Shown piece after piece: positions 25,027 through 33,776 of a stretch of DNA of 64,000 bases (the first letter of the stretch is position 1; every line of letters begins with the position of its first letter). Location: the NCBI GenBank assembly GCA_964432205.1, contig CAYSMK010000009.1, forward strand, positions 1-64,000, in the 5' to 3' direction. The DNA is from Geomobilibacter sp964432205 (GTDB taxonomy: Bacteria; Desulfobacterota; Desulfuromonadia; Geobacterales; DSM-12255). The translations under genes and the position numbers were made by a program. The notes below the pieces were generated by a model. The model had not been told where the DNA came from, made no database searches, and saw nothing but the letters and a program-made list of their open reading frames with translations.

Positions 25027-25560
25027 TTATTCCAACTCGACCCCGAGGGCGACGAGAAAACGGGAGACCATGTTGTAGGTGGCGATGACCCCAGCGATCT
25101 CCACTACCTGTCGTTCATTCTGCAGGGCTGCTCTGACTGCGGCAAAAGTAGCGTCGCTCACCTGGACAGAGCGGGTCATCTCCATTGTCAGCTGCATGAT
25201 TACCTGCTCTGCACCATCGAATAACGAGATGTCAAGGGCGGACGTTCCCAACAGGCGCAGCGCCTTGATCTGGGCCGGCGTTCCACCGGATGCCAGAAAT
25301 ACTGGTGCGTGCTGGTCAAATTCGTAGTCGGCGCCGTTCAACACGGCGACCCCGCAGATGGCAAGCTCCCTCAGCTTGGGCGCGACTTCCAGGTTGGTCC
25401 TGACCTCTCGCAGGAAACTGTTCCATCCGGCGGCAAAGGGGGGGCTGTGCAGTAGCATCCTGTCCAGATTGAGCAGGCTTCCGCCGCGACGGTTGCGAAT
25501 GCTGTCGACCAGATCTCTTGGGGCGCCGATGTCGTGTGGTTGGTAGGGGATTCTTGGCAT
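25027..25560 (-). CDS. carboxymuconolactone decarboxylase-family protein
   Basis: A 177-residue helical protein of the CMD/AhpD superfamily. The family core ELAICGVAVLNGADYEFDQH and the VIMQLTMEMTRSVQVSD region are clear. The redox CxxC of AhpD-type peroxidase partners is absent (NGADYEF where CxxC would fall), which argues for the non-redox CMD branch. It has AGAGGA upstream and a near-consensus promoter with a palindrome over the -10 box. No aromatic degradation genes are adjacent. Confidence 0.85.
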   Translation of the reverse strand: MPRIPYQPHDIGAPRDLVDSIRNRRGGSLLNLDRMLLHSPPFAAGWNSFLREVRTNLEVAPKLRELAICGVAVLNGADYEFDQHAPVFLASGGTPAQIKALRLLGTSALDISLFDGAEQVIMQLTMEMTRSVQVSDATFAAVRAALQNERQVVEIAGVIATYNMVSRFLVALGVELE

Positions 25561-25701
25561 ATGATTCCTCTGAGAGTTGCTGCCGTTGTTGCCGGCTTAC
25601 CGATGGTGACCAGCACCGTGGAGATGGGCGTGAGAATTATGGAAAAAGTCGAAAAAATGTTACGCTGTTTGCGGCAGTGTTTGCTCAGGCTGATTCCCGA
25701 C

Positions 25702-25732
25702 TAACTATATGTAGTTAACTGACATTGGTCAA
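25702..25732 (-). promoter_or_regulatory. promoter with overlapping palindrome
   Basis: On the minus strand TTGACC (25732-25727), a 17-bp spacer and TATAGT (25709-25704) lie about 145 bp before the CMD-family gene. The inverted repeat TAACTA-TATG-TAGTTA (25702-25717) overlaps the -10 box and is a good candidate repressor site. The rest of the 25560-26099 gap holds the rho promoter and leader. Confidence 0.6.
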
Positions 25733-25851
25733 TATTTCCAAGGTATTTGATGTTGCTGTATTCCATTGGTGTCGTTGAATTGTCACGCAGCGAAGACGCA
25801 CGGCGTCAGCCGATAAGTGGTTCTTGTGTCAATTTGATGCAAATAAGGGTA

Positions 25852-25881
25852 TTGACAAGTTCTGCGAGAGCGGATTATAAA
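25852..25881 (+). promoter_or_regulatory. rho promoter
   Basis: A perfect -35 TTGACA (25852-25857), an 18-bp spacer and TATAAA (25876-25881) imply a start near 25888 and a ~210-base 5' leader for rho. The leader is pyrimidine-rich and G-poor from about 25919, which fits the known Rho-dependent autoregulation through an upstream leader. Confidence 0.6.
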
Positions 25882-26098
25882 CAGATATCCTCGTACTTAT
25901 CCTTGATAAACTTCATTCTATCGCTTACATCCCAACAAAGTCCGGACTCCCATACCAAAGACCCTTAATATCGATCAGACGATAGCCCCGTTTCGCTCTC
26001 CACGGCGCGTCATACCGTAGCCCAGTCGTACCATTGAGCATAAATCCGAGATAACCGCGCCCGATTGTTGCGTCCAACAAACACATGCAGGAGCATCG

Positions 26099-27346
26099 AT
26101 GAACCTCCAAGAACTGAAAGGCAAGAAGATTAACGAACTGGCAGCCATTGCCAGGGAACTGAACATCGAAGGGTCTTCCAGCCTGCGCAAGCAGGATCTG
26201 ATCTTCGCCATCCTCAACGCCCAGACCGAACAGAACGGCATGATCTTCGGCGAAGGGGTGCTGGAGACCCTGCCGGACGGGTTCGGCTTCCTCCGCTCCC
26301 CGGACTATAACTATCTGCCGGGGCCGGACGACATCTATGTCTCCCCCAGCCAGATCCGCCGCTTCAACCTCCAGACCGGGGACACGGTGGCTGGCCAGAT
26401 CCGCCCCCCCAAGGAGGGGGAGCGCTACTTCGCCCTGCTCAAGGTGGAGACGGTCAACTTCGAATCTCCTGACGTGGCGCGGGACAAGGTGCTCTTCGAC
26501 AACCTCACCCCGCTCTATCCCAACGAAAAGCTGAAACTGGAGAGCGCGCCGGACAACATGTCCATGCGGGTCATGGAACTGGTCTCGCCGATCGGCAAGG
26601 GACAGCGCGGCCTGATCGTCGCCCCGCCCCGTACCGGCAAGACCATGCTGATCCAGAACATTGCCAACTCCATTGCCGAGAACCATCCGGAGGTGTTCCT
26701 CATCGTGCTCCTCATCGATGAACGACCGGAAGAGGTGACCGACATGCAGCGCTCGGTCAAGGGGGAAGTGGTTTCCTCGACCTTTGACGAGCCGGCATCC
26801 CGGCATATCCAGGTGGCCGAGATGGTCATCGAGAAGGCGAAGCGCCTTGTGGAGCACAAGCGGGACGTGGTGATCCTGCTCGACTCCATCACCCGTCTGG
26901 CGAGGGCCTACAACACCGTCATCCCGCCGTCGGGCAAGATCCTCTCCGGCGGCGTCGATTCCAACGCCCTGCACAAGCCGAAACGTTTCTTCGGTGCGGC
27001 CCGCAATATCGAGGAGGGTGGCTCACTGACCATCATCGCCTCGGCCCTCATCGACACCGGCAGCAAGATGGACGAGGTGATCTTCGAAGAGTTCAAGGGG
27101 ACCGGCAACATGGAGGTCCACCTGGACCGGAAGCTGGTGGAGAAGCGGACCTTCCCGGCCATCGACATCAACAAGTCCGGCACCCGGAAGGAGGAACTCC
27201 TCATCGAGAAGTCGTCCCTCAACCGGATCTGGATCCTGCGCAAGGTGCTCCACCCCATGAACGTGGTGGACAGCATGGAGTTCCTGCTGGACAAGCTCTC
27301 CGAGACCAAAACGAACCAGAACTTCCTCGACTCGATGAGCAAGTAG
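26099..27346 (+). CDS. rho: transcription termination factor Rho
   Basis: A 415-residue hexameric RNA helicase that ends transcription at rut-containing RNA. The N-terminal Rho_N helix domain (MNLQELKGKKINELAAIARE) precedes the cold-shock-like RNA-binding domain (DGFGFLRSPDYNYL, near residue 60). The ATPase domain has Walker A APPRTGKTMLIQ near 180, Walker B VVILLDSITRLARAYN near 262, and the secondary RNA loops. Length is standard. It has a long leader and is followed by rpmE. Confidence 0.98.
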   Translation: MNLQELKGKKINELAAIARELNIEGSSSLRKQDLIFAILNAQTEQNGMIFGEGVLETLPDGFGFLRSPDYNYLPGPDDIYVSPSQIRRFNLQTGDTVAGQIRPPKEGERYFALLKVETVNFESPDVARDKVLFDNLTPLYPNEKLKLESAPDNMSMRVMELVSPIGKGQRGLIVAPPRTGKTMLIQNIANSIAENHPEVFLIVLLIDERPEEVTDMQRSVKGEVVSSTFDEPASRHIQVAEMVIEKAKRLVEHKRDVVILLDSITRLARAYNTVIPPSGKILSGGVDSNALHKPKRFFGAARNIEEGGSLTIIASALIDTGSKMDEVIFEEFKGTGNMEVHLDRKLVEKRTFPAIDINKSGTRKEELLIEKSSLNRIWILRKVLHPMNVVDSMEFLLDKLSETKTNQNFLDSMSK

Positions 27347-27450
27347 TCTGGGAAAAAGGTCTTGCAATAACATTTTGGAAGTGTTACTTTTTGAGCTTCC
27401 GACCAAAGAAAACCGTTGGCAATGAGCCAGTTAGAAAGAGGAGGAAGCAC

Positions 27451-27648
27451 ATGAGAGAGGGAATCCACCCAAAGTACACGGACGTCACGGTGAAGTGCCT
27501 GTGCGGCAACGTTTTCCAGACCCGTTCAACCAAGCCGGAGATCAACACGGAGATCTGTTCTGCCTGCCATCCGTTCTTCACCGGCAAGCAAAAGCTCATT
27601 GACACGGCTGGCCGCGTCGAGCGTTTCAAAAAGCGCTACGGCATGTAA
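27451..27648 (+). CDS. rpmE: 50S ribosomal protein L31 (zinc-binding type)
   Basis: A 65-residue L31 of the C+ type, with the zinc ligands in KCLCGN and EICSACHPF (C16, C18, C37, C40). The start codon at 27451 follows GAGGAGG. It lies 104 bp after rho, the common order in proteobacteria. An intrinsic terminator follows at 27673. Confidence 0.97.
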   Translation: MREGIHPKYTDVTVKCLCGNVFQTRSTKPEINTEICSACHPFFTGKQKLIDTAGRVERFKKRYGM

Positions 27649-27672
27649 CAGGTTTTACGGTCTGTCTGTTTC

Positions 27673-27709
27673 AAGGGGATTTTGTCTAGTACGAAATCCC
27701 CTTCTCTGT
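27673..27709 (+). terminator. terminator after rpmE
   Basis: A 10-bp perfect stem (27673-27682 with 27694-27703) is followed by CTCTGTTTCTT. Confidence 0.7.
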
Positions 27710-27775
27710 TTCTTAAATCCGATGGAATCGGTGATGCGAGCTGATTCGCGGACTTCCCCCCTGTGTTAGGTGTTC

Positions 27776-28465
27776 ATGAACATCATCCTCCTTCAGCATA
27801 CCCCTGAACCGGAAAAGAGTGTGGCTCTGGCTGCCCGGCTCTGCTATTCACCCACGTCGCTCGGCGAACTGCGGGAGAAGCTGTCGGCCACCGATATCCA
27901 GTCCTTTCTGGAAAAGATCATGTCCCTTGGGCACCAGTCGGTGCTGGAGCACGCCTCCTTCACCTTTGGCATCGAGGGGATTTCCCGGACTACCAGCCAC
28001 CAACTGGTGCGCCACCGCCTTGCGTCCTTCTCCCAGCAGTCCCAGCGCTACGTCAGCCATACGAAGCGGTTCAGCGCTGTCATCCCCGATACCGTCAGGG
28101 ATCTGCCCGAGGCGCGGGAGCTGTTTGAAAAGGAGCTGGCCGCACTGCACGAGGTGTATACCCGGCTGGTGGCCATGGGGATTCCGGCCGAAGATGCCCG
28201 CTATATCCTCCCCAATGCCACGGAGACCAAGATCATGGTCACCATGAACGCCCGCGAGCTCCTGCACTTTTTTGCCGTCCGCTGCTGCCAGCGGGCCCAG
28301 TGGGAGATCCGGGCCATGGCCATTGAAATGCTGCGGCTGGTGCGGCCGCTGGCCCCGACCATTTTCCGGGAGGCCGGCCCCGGCTGCCTTGGCGGTCCCT
28401 GCCCGGAAGGGACCATGACCTGCGGGCAACTGGTCGAGGTACGGGAACGTTTTCGTGCCATGTGA
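27776..28465 (+). CDS. thyX: FAD-dependent thymidylate synthase
   Basis: A 229-residue flavin-dependent enzyme making dTMP from dUMP with methylene-tetrahydrofolate and NADPH. The diagnostic RHRx7S motif is R79-H80-R81 to S89, followed by QRYVSH. The ATG at 27776 is used in preference to the in-frame GTG at 27770, giving the usual N-terminus MNIILLQHTP. The C-terminal tail has four cysteines (GCLGGPCPEG and MTCGQL), a feature of some delta-proteobacterial ThyX. It is probably the first gene of the DUF1385-prfA-prmC-murA-his run. Confidence 0.96.
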   Translation: MNIILLQHTPEPEKSVALAARLCYSPTSLGELREKLSATDIQSFLEKIMSLGHQSVLEHASFTFGIEGISRTTSHQLVRHRLASFSQQSQRYVSHTKRFSAVIPDTVRDLPEARELFEKELAALHEVYTRLVAMGIPAEDARYILPNATETKIMVTMNARELLHFFAVRCCQRAQWEIRAMAIEMLRLVRPLAPTIFREAGPGCLGGPCPEGTMTCGQLVEVRERFRAM

Positions 28466-28523
28466 GGGGCGGGGTTACCCCGCCCGTGCAGGTGCAAAGG
28501 TCGGGCGGGGGAACCCGCCCCTA
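28466..28523. repeat. GTAGGGGCG-type palindromic repeat, copy 1
   Basis: Two GC-rich hairpins, GGGGCGGGGTTACCCCGCCC and a second ending CCGCCCCTAC, fill the thyX-DUF1385 gap. Related copies, bounded by GTAGGGGCG and CGCCCCTAC, occur at 31731, 33069, 36826, 40779 and 56740. Confidence 0.8.
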
Positions 28524-28545
28524 CAGTAGATTGAATGAGGTTCTG

Positions 28546-29463
28546 ATGGAAAAAATCAACATCGGCGGTCAGGCGGTTATCGAAGGGGTCATGATGCGGG
28601 CCCCGCGGGCAATGGCCATCGCCGTCCGCCGGCCGTCCGGCGAGATCGTCGTCAAGAAGGACGAGGTGGTCCCCCTGTCCGAGCGGTTCCCGGTGGTCAA
28701 GCTTCCCATTGTCCGGGGGGCGGTGGCGCTGTTCCAGTCGCTGATCGTGGGGATATCGGCCCTCAATTTCTCGGCCAATGAGGCGATCGTGGAAGAGGAT
28801 GCGGACGGCAGCGAGAAGAAGGAGCTTTCTTCCTGGGCAATGGCCGGAACCATGGCGGTGGCCTTCGGCTTCGGCATTCTGCTCTTTTTCATCATGCCGC
28901 TCTACCTGACCAAGCTGATGGTGCCGGTTATCGGCCAGTCCAACCTGGTCTTCAACCTGGTGGACGGCGTCATCAGGGTGGCGGTCTTTCTTCTCTACAT
29001 CGTCTCCATCTCCCGGATGAACGACATCCAGCGGGTCTTCCAGTACCACGGCGCCGAGCACAAGTCGATCTTCGCCTTCGAGGCCGGCGACCCTCTGACC
29101 GTTGAGAACGTCCGCGGCTACAGCCGCCTCCACCCCCGCTGCGGCACCAGCTTCCTCCTGATCGTCATGGTGGTGAGCATCGTCGTCTTCTCCATGATCC
29201 CCAAGCTCTGGCCGTTCTATCTGAAGGCCGGCTCACGGGTTGTGCTGCTGCCGCTCATCGCCGGGATCTCCTACGAGTTCCTCAAGTGGAGCGCCAAGAA
29301 CGACCAGTCGCCGCTGGTCAGGCTGATCATCGCCCCGGGTCTGGCCCTCCAGAAGCTGACCACCCGTGAGCCGGACGACAGCCAGATCGAGGTGGCGATC
29401 CGCTCCATGGAGGAGGCGCTGGCGGTGAATGCCGGGTACAAGGACGACCGGTTGGTGATTTAG
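28546..29463 (+). CDS. DUF1385 membrane protein
   Basis: A 305-residue integral membrane protein of the DUF1385 family. The hallmark GGQAVIEGVMMRAP is at residues 5-18, followed by RxPSGxI. Several membrane segments lie in the middle, and the conserved QYHGAEHKSIFAFE and SRLHPRCGTSFLL are present. The family is very often encoded just upstream of prfA and prmC, as here; its function is not established. I use the ATG at 28546 because the conserved N-terminus begins there. Confidence 0.9.
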   Translation: MEKINIGGQAVIEGVMMRAPRAMAIAVRRPSGEIVVKKDEVVPLSERFPVVKLPIVRGAVALFQSLIVGISALNFSANEAIVEEDADGSEKKELSSWAMAGTMAVAFGFGILLFFIMPLYLTKLMVPVIGQSNLVFNLVDGVIRVAVFLLYIVSISRMNDIQRVFQYHGAEHKSIFAFEAGDPLTVENVRGYSRLHPRCGTSFLLIVMVVSIVVFSMIPKLWPFYLKAGSRVVLLPLIAGISYEFLKWSAKNDQSPLVRLIIAPGLALQKLTTREPDDSQIEVAIRSMEEALAVNAGYKDDRLVI

Positions 29464-29607
29464 CAGGTTGCTGAAAAACAGCCATCTCGCCGCCGTCCTC
29501 GCAAGCCGCCTTGTGCGGCGTAGCGCTGTTTATGCCCGGTTTGTGGGTGCTACGCCTCCGCGGGGCTTGCTGCGGGTGCGACGATCTGACTATTTTTGAG
29601 CAACCTG
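29464..29607. mobile_element. 144-bp MITE-like element with terminal inverted repeats
   Basis: CAGGTTGCTGAAAAA (29464-29478) and TTTTTGAGCAACCTG (29593-29607) are 15-bp terminal inverted repeats with one mismatch. Between them the sequence is internally palindromic (GCAAGCC, GCGGCGTAGC and GTGCTACGCC, GGCTTGC). There is no coding capacity. It lies between DUF1385 and prfA. Mobility is inferred from structure. Confidence 0.6.
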
Positions 29608-29629
29608 GAGATTGTTAGGATTCAGAATG

Positions 29630-29679
29630 CACCACAGAGGCACAAAACGAGATGGGATTCCTCTGTGTCTCTGTGGTGA
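29630..29679. repeat. CACAGAGG-word inverted repeat
   Basis: CACCACAGAG (29630-29639) pairs with CTCTGTGGTG (29670-29679), with CACAGAG/CTCTGTG words between. It sits just before prfA and is the same kind of element as those at 36153 and 37514. Confidence 0.75.
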
Positions 29680-29699
29680 AACGATTTAGAGGTTGATTC

Positions 29700-30767
29700 A
29701 TGCTTGAGAAAATAGAAGAAATCGAACGCCGCTTCCAAGAACTGGAGGCCCTCCTGTCCGACCCGGCCGTCATCGGCAACCAGACCGAGTTCCGGAAGTT
29801 CTCGCGGGAACATGCCGACATCGCGCCGCTGGTGGACGCCTATCGCCAGCATCGGAAGGTGCTGGCGGAGATCGAGGGAAACCGGGAGCTCCTGGCCGAT
29901 CCCGACATGAAGGAGATGGCCGAAGAGGAGCTGAAGGGACTGGAGACGCGGCAAGAGCAGTTGGAGAACGAGATCAAGCTGCTGCTCCTGCCGAAGGACC
30001 CCAACGACAGCCGGAACGTGATCCTGGAGATTCGGGCCGGAACCGGCGGTGACGAGTCGGCCCTGTTCGCCGGCGACCTGTTCCGGATGTACAGCCGCTT
30101 TGCCGAAAAGAACCGCTGGAAGGTGGAGATGCTCTCCTGTTCCGAATCGGAGCGGGGGGGGTACAAGGAGGTCATTGCCGCCATCGAGGGGCAGGACGTC
30201 TACGCCAAGCTCAAATATGAGTCCGGCACCCATCGGGTCCAGCGGGTGCCCGAGACCGAGGCGCAAGGCAGGATTCACACCAGCGCCTGTACCGTCGCGA
30301 TCATGGCCGAGGCCGAGGATGTGGACATCGATATCAACCCGACCGATCTGAAGATCGACGTCTACCGGTCGTCCGGGGCCGGCGGTCAGCACGTCAACAC
30401 CACCGATTCGGCGGTGCGGATCACCCACCTCCCCACCGGCACCGTGGTTGCCTGCCAGGAGGAGCGGAGTCAGATCAAGAACCGCGCCAAGGCCATGAAA
30501 GTCCTGAAGACCCGCATCCTGGATTCCATCCAGCAGGAGCAGAACGCGAAAATGGCCGCGGAGCGCAAGCAGCAGGTGGGGAGCGGCGACCGGAGCGAGC
30601 GGATCAGGACCTACAACTTCCCCCAGGGAAGGATGACCGACCACCGGATCGGCCTCACCCTCTACAAGCTGGATGCCATCATGCAGGGGGACATTGCCGA
30701 GATCGCCGACGCACTGCGGACCCACTACCAGATGGAGGCGTTGCAAGCACAGAGTGAAGCGGCATAG
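29700..30767 (+). CDS. prfA: peptide chain release factor 1
   Basis: A 355-residue class I release factor recognising UAA and UAG. The catalytic GGQ is at residues 228-230 in GAGGQHVNTTDSAVR. The RF1 codon-recognition loop HRVQRVPETEAQGRIHTS carries PET where E. coli RF1 has PAT. The N-terminal coiled coil and full length match RF1. It is followed by prmC, whose product methylates the GGQ glutamine. Confidence 0.97.
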   Translation: MLEKIEEIERRFQELEALLSDPAVIGNQTEFRKFSREHADIAPLVDAYRQHRKVLAEIEGNRELLADPDMKEMAEEELKGLETRQEQLENEIKLLLLPKDPNDSRNVILEIRAGTGGDESALFAGDLFRMYSRFAEKNRWKVEMLSCSESERGGYKEVIAAIEGQDVYAKLKYESGTHRVQRVPETEAQGRIHTSACTVAIMAEAEDVDIDINPTDLKIDVYRSSGAGGQHVNTTDSAVRITHLPTGTVVACQEERSQIKNRAKAMKVLKTRILDSIQQEQNAKMAAERKQQVGSGDRSERIRTYNFPQGRMTDHRIGLTLYKLDAIMQGDIAEIADALRTHYQMEALQAQSEAA

Positions 30768-30793
30768 TGGCAACAGGCTATTTAACAAGAGTT

Positions 30794-30827
30794 GTAGGTT
30801 GGGTTGGCGAAGCGTAACCCAACAGAT
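30794..30827. repeat. GTTGGGTT hairpin repeat
   Basis: GTTGGGTT (30798-30805) pairs with AACCCAAC (30816-30823) around GGCGAAGCGT. The unit GTAGGTTGGGTT...AACCCAAC is, from memory, a short repeat seen in many unrelated bacterial genomes. Here it lies between prfA and prmC. Confidence 0.75.
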
Positions 30828-30882
30828 GCTGCCGGCAAGGGCATAGCCCCGAGCTCTTTAGGCCCCAGGGGTACGAGCCACC

Positions 30883-31734
30883 ATGACAGAACGTGATATC
30901 TGGACCGTGCTCAAGGTCCTGAACTGGACCAAGGGGTACCTGGCGGAGAAGGGGGTGGAGAACGCCCGGCTGGAGGCCGAGTGGCTGCTCTGCGCCACCA
31001 CCGGCTTGGATCGGGTGGGTCTCTACGTCAACTTCGAGAAGCCGCTGACCGATGCAGAACTGGCTGCCTATCGGGCGCTGGTGACTCGTCGCGCCAGGCG
31101 GGAACCGCTTCAGTACCTGCTCGGCTCTCAGGAGTTCTACGGACTCGACTTTCTGGTTTCCCCGGCGGTGCTGATCCCCCGCCATGACACGGAAGTGCTG
31201 GTCGAAGAGGCGCTCAGGCGTGCCCCTGCTGGCGGGAGCATCCTCGACATCGGCGTGGGGAGCGGCTGCATCGCGGTGGCCCTGGCCAAGGCGATCCCCG
31301 GCGCGGACGTCCGGGGGGTGGAAAAGTCTTCCTCGGCACTCGCCCTGGCCCAGCAGAACATCGAACGCCACGCCGTCCGGGTAACCCTGTTCGAAGGGTC
31401 GCTGTTCGAGCCGTTTGCCGGTCAGCGCTTCGATCTGATTGTCAGCAATCCGCCGTACATCCCGACCGCCGACCTGGCGGACCTTCAACCGGAGGTGCGG
31501 GAGTATGAGCCTGTTGCCGCCCTGGACGGGGGGGCGGATGGCCTCGACTATTACCGGACCATCATTCCGGCTGCGCCGGAGCATCTGACTCCGGGAGGCT
31601 GGCTTCTCGTGGAGATCGGCATCGGTCAGGCCGAGGATGTGCGGGGGATGTTCGCCGCTGCCGGCTTCACTGATATCTTCACTGCCAAAGACCCGTCGCT
31701 CATCGAGCGGGTGGTTGGCGGGAAATTGCCGTAG
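30883..31734 (+). CDS. prmC: release factor glutamine methyltransferase
   Basis: A 283-residue SAM-dependent N5-glutamine methyltransferase acting on the GGQ motif of release factors. The catalytic NPPY is at residues 189-192 (SNPPYIP), the SAM-binding ILDIGVGSGCIAVALA lies near 118, and a helical substrate-binding N-terminal domain precedes it. It follows prfA directly, the usual operon order. Confidence 0.96.
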   Translation: MTERDIWTVLKVLNWTKGYLAEKGVENARLEAEWLLCATTGLDRVGLYVNFEKPLTDAELAAYRALVTRRARREPLQYLLGSQEFYGLDFLVSPAVLIPRHDTEVLVEEALRRAPAGGSILDIGVGSGCIAVALAKAIPGADVRGVEKSSSALALAQQNIERHAVRVTLFEGSLFEPFAGQRFDLIVSNPPYIPTADLADLQPEVREYEPVAALDGGADGLDYYRTIIPAAPEHLTPGGWLLVEIGIGQAEDVRGMFAAAGFTDIFTAKDPSLIERVVGGKLP

Positions 31735-31788
31735 GGGCGCGCTTGCCGCGTCCGGGGCGGGGAAACAGGGCGGGGAGACCCCCCCTAC
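31731..31788. repeat. GTAGGGGCG-type palindromic repeat, copy 2
   Basis: Begins GTAGGGGCGCG inside the prmC stop codon and ends CCCCCCTAC just before the murA ribosome site. Confidence 0.8.
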
Positions 31789-31810
31789 ATTTCACAACCG
31801 AGGTCATGTA

Positions 31811-33064
31811 TTGGATAAGTTAATCATCAAGGGGGGAAAGAAGCTGTCCGGCGAAGTGACCGTGAGCGGCTCCAAGAACGCCTCCCTCCCCATTTTCTGC
31901 GCTACCCTGCTGGCCTCCGGCCAGCACGAAATCAGCAACGTTCCCTTCCTGCGCGACATCAACACCACCATCAAGGTGCTGGAGTCCCTGGGCGCAAAGG
32001 TGGACGGTAATGGCAACATCGTCCGGATCGACACCAGCGGCGTCAACAACGTCGAGGCGACCTACGAATTGGTGAAGACCATGCGGGCCTCGGTGCTGGT
32101 GCTCGGCCCACTGCTGGCCCGCTTCGGTCGCGCCCGGGTGTCGCTCCCCGGCGGTTGCGCCATCGGCGCCCGTCCCATCGACCAGCACCTGAAGGGGCTG
32201 AAGGCCCTGGGGGCAGACATCCACCTGGCCCATGGCTATGTGGAGGCCAAGGCCAAGCGGCTGAAGGGGGCACGGATTAACTTCGACATGCCGACCGTCG
32301 GTGGCACCGAGCACCTGATGATGGCGGCGTCACTGGCCAAGGGGGAGTCGATCCTTGAAAACGCTGCCCGCGAGCCGGAGATCGTCGACCTGGCGAACAT
32401 GCTGAACGGCATGGGAGCACGGATCGAAGGGGCAGGTACCGACACTGTCCGGATCACCGGCGTCAGCGAACTGGCACCGGCCACCTACCGGGTGATGCCG
32501 GACCGGATCGAGGCCGGCACCTTTATGTGCGCCGCAGCCATTACCGGCGGTGACATCCGCATTCATGCCATGCAGTTGGAGCACCTGGATGCCCTGGTCT
32601 TCAAGCTGCAGGATGCCGGCGTGGAGATCATCAACAAGGACGGCGTGGTACGGGTGAAGGGTCCACGGAGGATCAAGAGCATCAACATCAAGACCCGTCC
32701 CTATCCCGGCTTCCCCACCGACATGCAGGCCCAGTTCATGGCGCTCATGTGTGTTGCCGACGGGGCGAGCGTGGTCAGCGAGAACATCTTCGAGAACCGC
32801 TTCATGCACGTTTCCGAACTGCTTCGCTTCGGCGCCGACATCACCGTCGAGGGGAACAGCGCCACGGTCAAGGGGGTGAAGAAGCTCTCCGGCGCACCGG
32901 TCATGGCCACCGATCTCAGGGCCTCGGCCTCGTTGATCATCGCCGGGCTGGCGGCGGACAACACCACCGAGGTGTCCCGGATCTACCATCTCGACCGCGG
33001 CTATGAATCGATCGAGAAGAAGCTGGCAGGGCTGGGAGCGGATATTCAAAGGGTAAAGGAATAA
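31811..33064 (+). CDS. murA: UDP-N-acetylglucosamine 1-carboxyvinyltransferase
   Basis: A 417-residue enzyme that transfers enolpyruvate to UDP-GlcNAc, the first committed step of peptidoglycan synthesis. The catalytic cysteine is C116 in LPGGCAIGARPIDQH (E. coli C115), so it is fosfomycin-sensitive in principle. The conserved SGSKNASLPI is near residue 19. The start is TTG at 31811: GAGG lies 7 bases upstream, the family N-terminus (DKLIIKGGKKLSGEV) begins there and no ATG or GTG fits. It lies between prmC and hisG. Confidence 0.96.
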   Translation: MDKLIIKGGKKLSGEVTVSGSKNASLPIFCATLLASGQHEISNVPFLRDINTTIKVLESLGAKVDGNGNIVRIDTSGVNNVEATYELVKTMRASVLVLGPLLARFGRARVSLPGGCAIGARPIDQHLKGLKALGADIHLAHGYVEAKAKRLKGARINFDMPTVGGTEHLMMAASLAKGESILENAAREPEIVDLANMLNGMGARIEGAGTDTVRITGVSELAPATYRVMPDRIEAGTFMCAAAITGGDIRIHAMQLEHLDALVFKLQDAGVEIINKDGVVRVKGPRRIKSINIKTRPYPGFPTDMQAQFMALMCVADGASVVSENIFENRFMHVSELLRFGADITVEGNSATVKGVKKLSGAPVMATDLRASASLIIAGLAADNTTEVSRIYHLDRGYESIEKKLAGLGADIQRVKE

Positions 33065-33068
33065 CGTT

Positions 33069-33128
33069 GTAGGGGCGCGGTCACCGCGCCCTGGGCAGGG
33101 GAACAGGGCGGGGAAACCGCGCCCCTAC
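33069..33128. repeat. GTAGGGGCG-type palindromic repeat, copy 3
   Basis: GTAGGGGCGCGG...CCGCGCCC and GGGCGGGGAAACCGCGCCCCTAC fill the murA-hisG gap, ending 9 bp before hisG. Confidence 0.8.
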
Positions 33129-33137
33129 AGAGGAACC

Positions 33138-33776
33138 ATGACTGATTACATTACCATTGCCATTCCCAAGGGTCGCATCCTGGACGAGTCGGTTGCCTTG
33201 TTCAAGAAGATCGGCATCGACTGCGACGAGCTCCTCTCCAGTTCCCGCAAGCTGATCTTCGAGAATACGGCCCAGCGGATGCGCTACATGATCGTCCGGG
33301 CCACCGACGTCCCGACCTATGTGGAGTACGGTGCGGCCGATCTGGGGATCGTGGGCAAGGACACTCTGCTGGAGCAGGAGAAGGACGTCTACGAACCGCT
33401 GGACCTGAAGTTCGGCTACTGCCGGATGATGGTGGCCGAGCCGGCCGGGCTGGCCAAGGACGACGACCCCTCCCGCTGGTCCAACATCCGGATCGCCACC
33501 AAGTACCCCAACATCACCGAGAAGTATTTTGCCGGCAAGGGGGTGCAGGTGGAGATCATCAAACTCTATGGCTCCATCGAGCTGGCGCCCCTGGTGGGGC
33601 TCTCGGAGCGGATCGTGGACCTGGTCTCCACCGGTGAGACCCTGAAGCAGAACGGCCTGGTGGAGGTGGAGACCATCGCCGAGATCACTACGCGGCTGAT
33701 CGTCAACCGGGCGAGCCTGAAGACCAAACATCGGCGGATTGCAGACATCATTGAGGGGCTGGAGAAACAGGTATGA
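33138..33776 (+). CDS. hisG: ATP phosphoribosyltransferase, short form
   Basis: A 212-residue short-type HisG catalysing the first step of histidine synthesis. It starts with ITIAIPKGRI, with the PRPP-binding segment ELAPLVGLSERIVDLVSTG near residues 155-175. It lacks the C-terminal ~75-residue regulatory ACT-like domain of long HisG. Short HisG normally needs the HisRS-like partner HisZ, which is not in this window. It overlaps hisD by 4 bp (ATGA). Confidence 0.95.
   Translation: MTDYITIAIPKGRILDESVALFKKIGIDCDELLSSSRKLIFENTAQRMRYMIVRATDVPTYVEYGAADLGIVGKDTLLEQEKDVYEPLDLKFGYCRMMVAEPAGLAKDDDPSRWSNIRIATKYPNITEKYFAGKGVQVEIIKLYGSIELAPLVGLSERIVDLVSTGETLKQNGLVEVETIAEITTRLIVNRASLKTKHRRIADIIEGLEKQV

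Noticed and set aside
25747..25968. A 73-codon frame in the rho leader region
   Set aside because: It spans the rho promoter, has no ribosome site and no recognisable domain.
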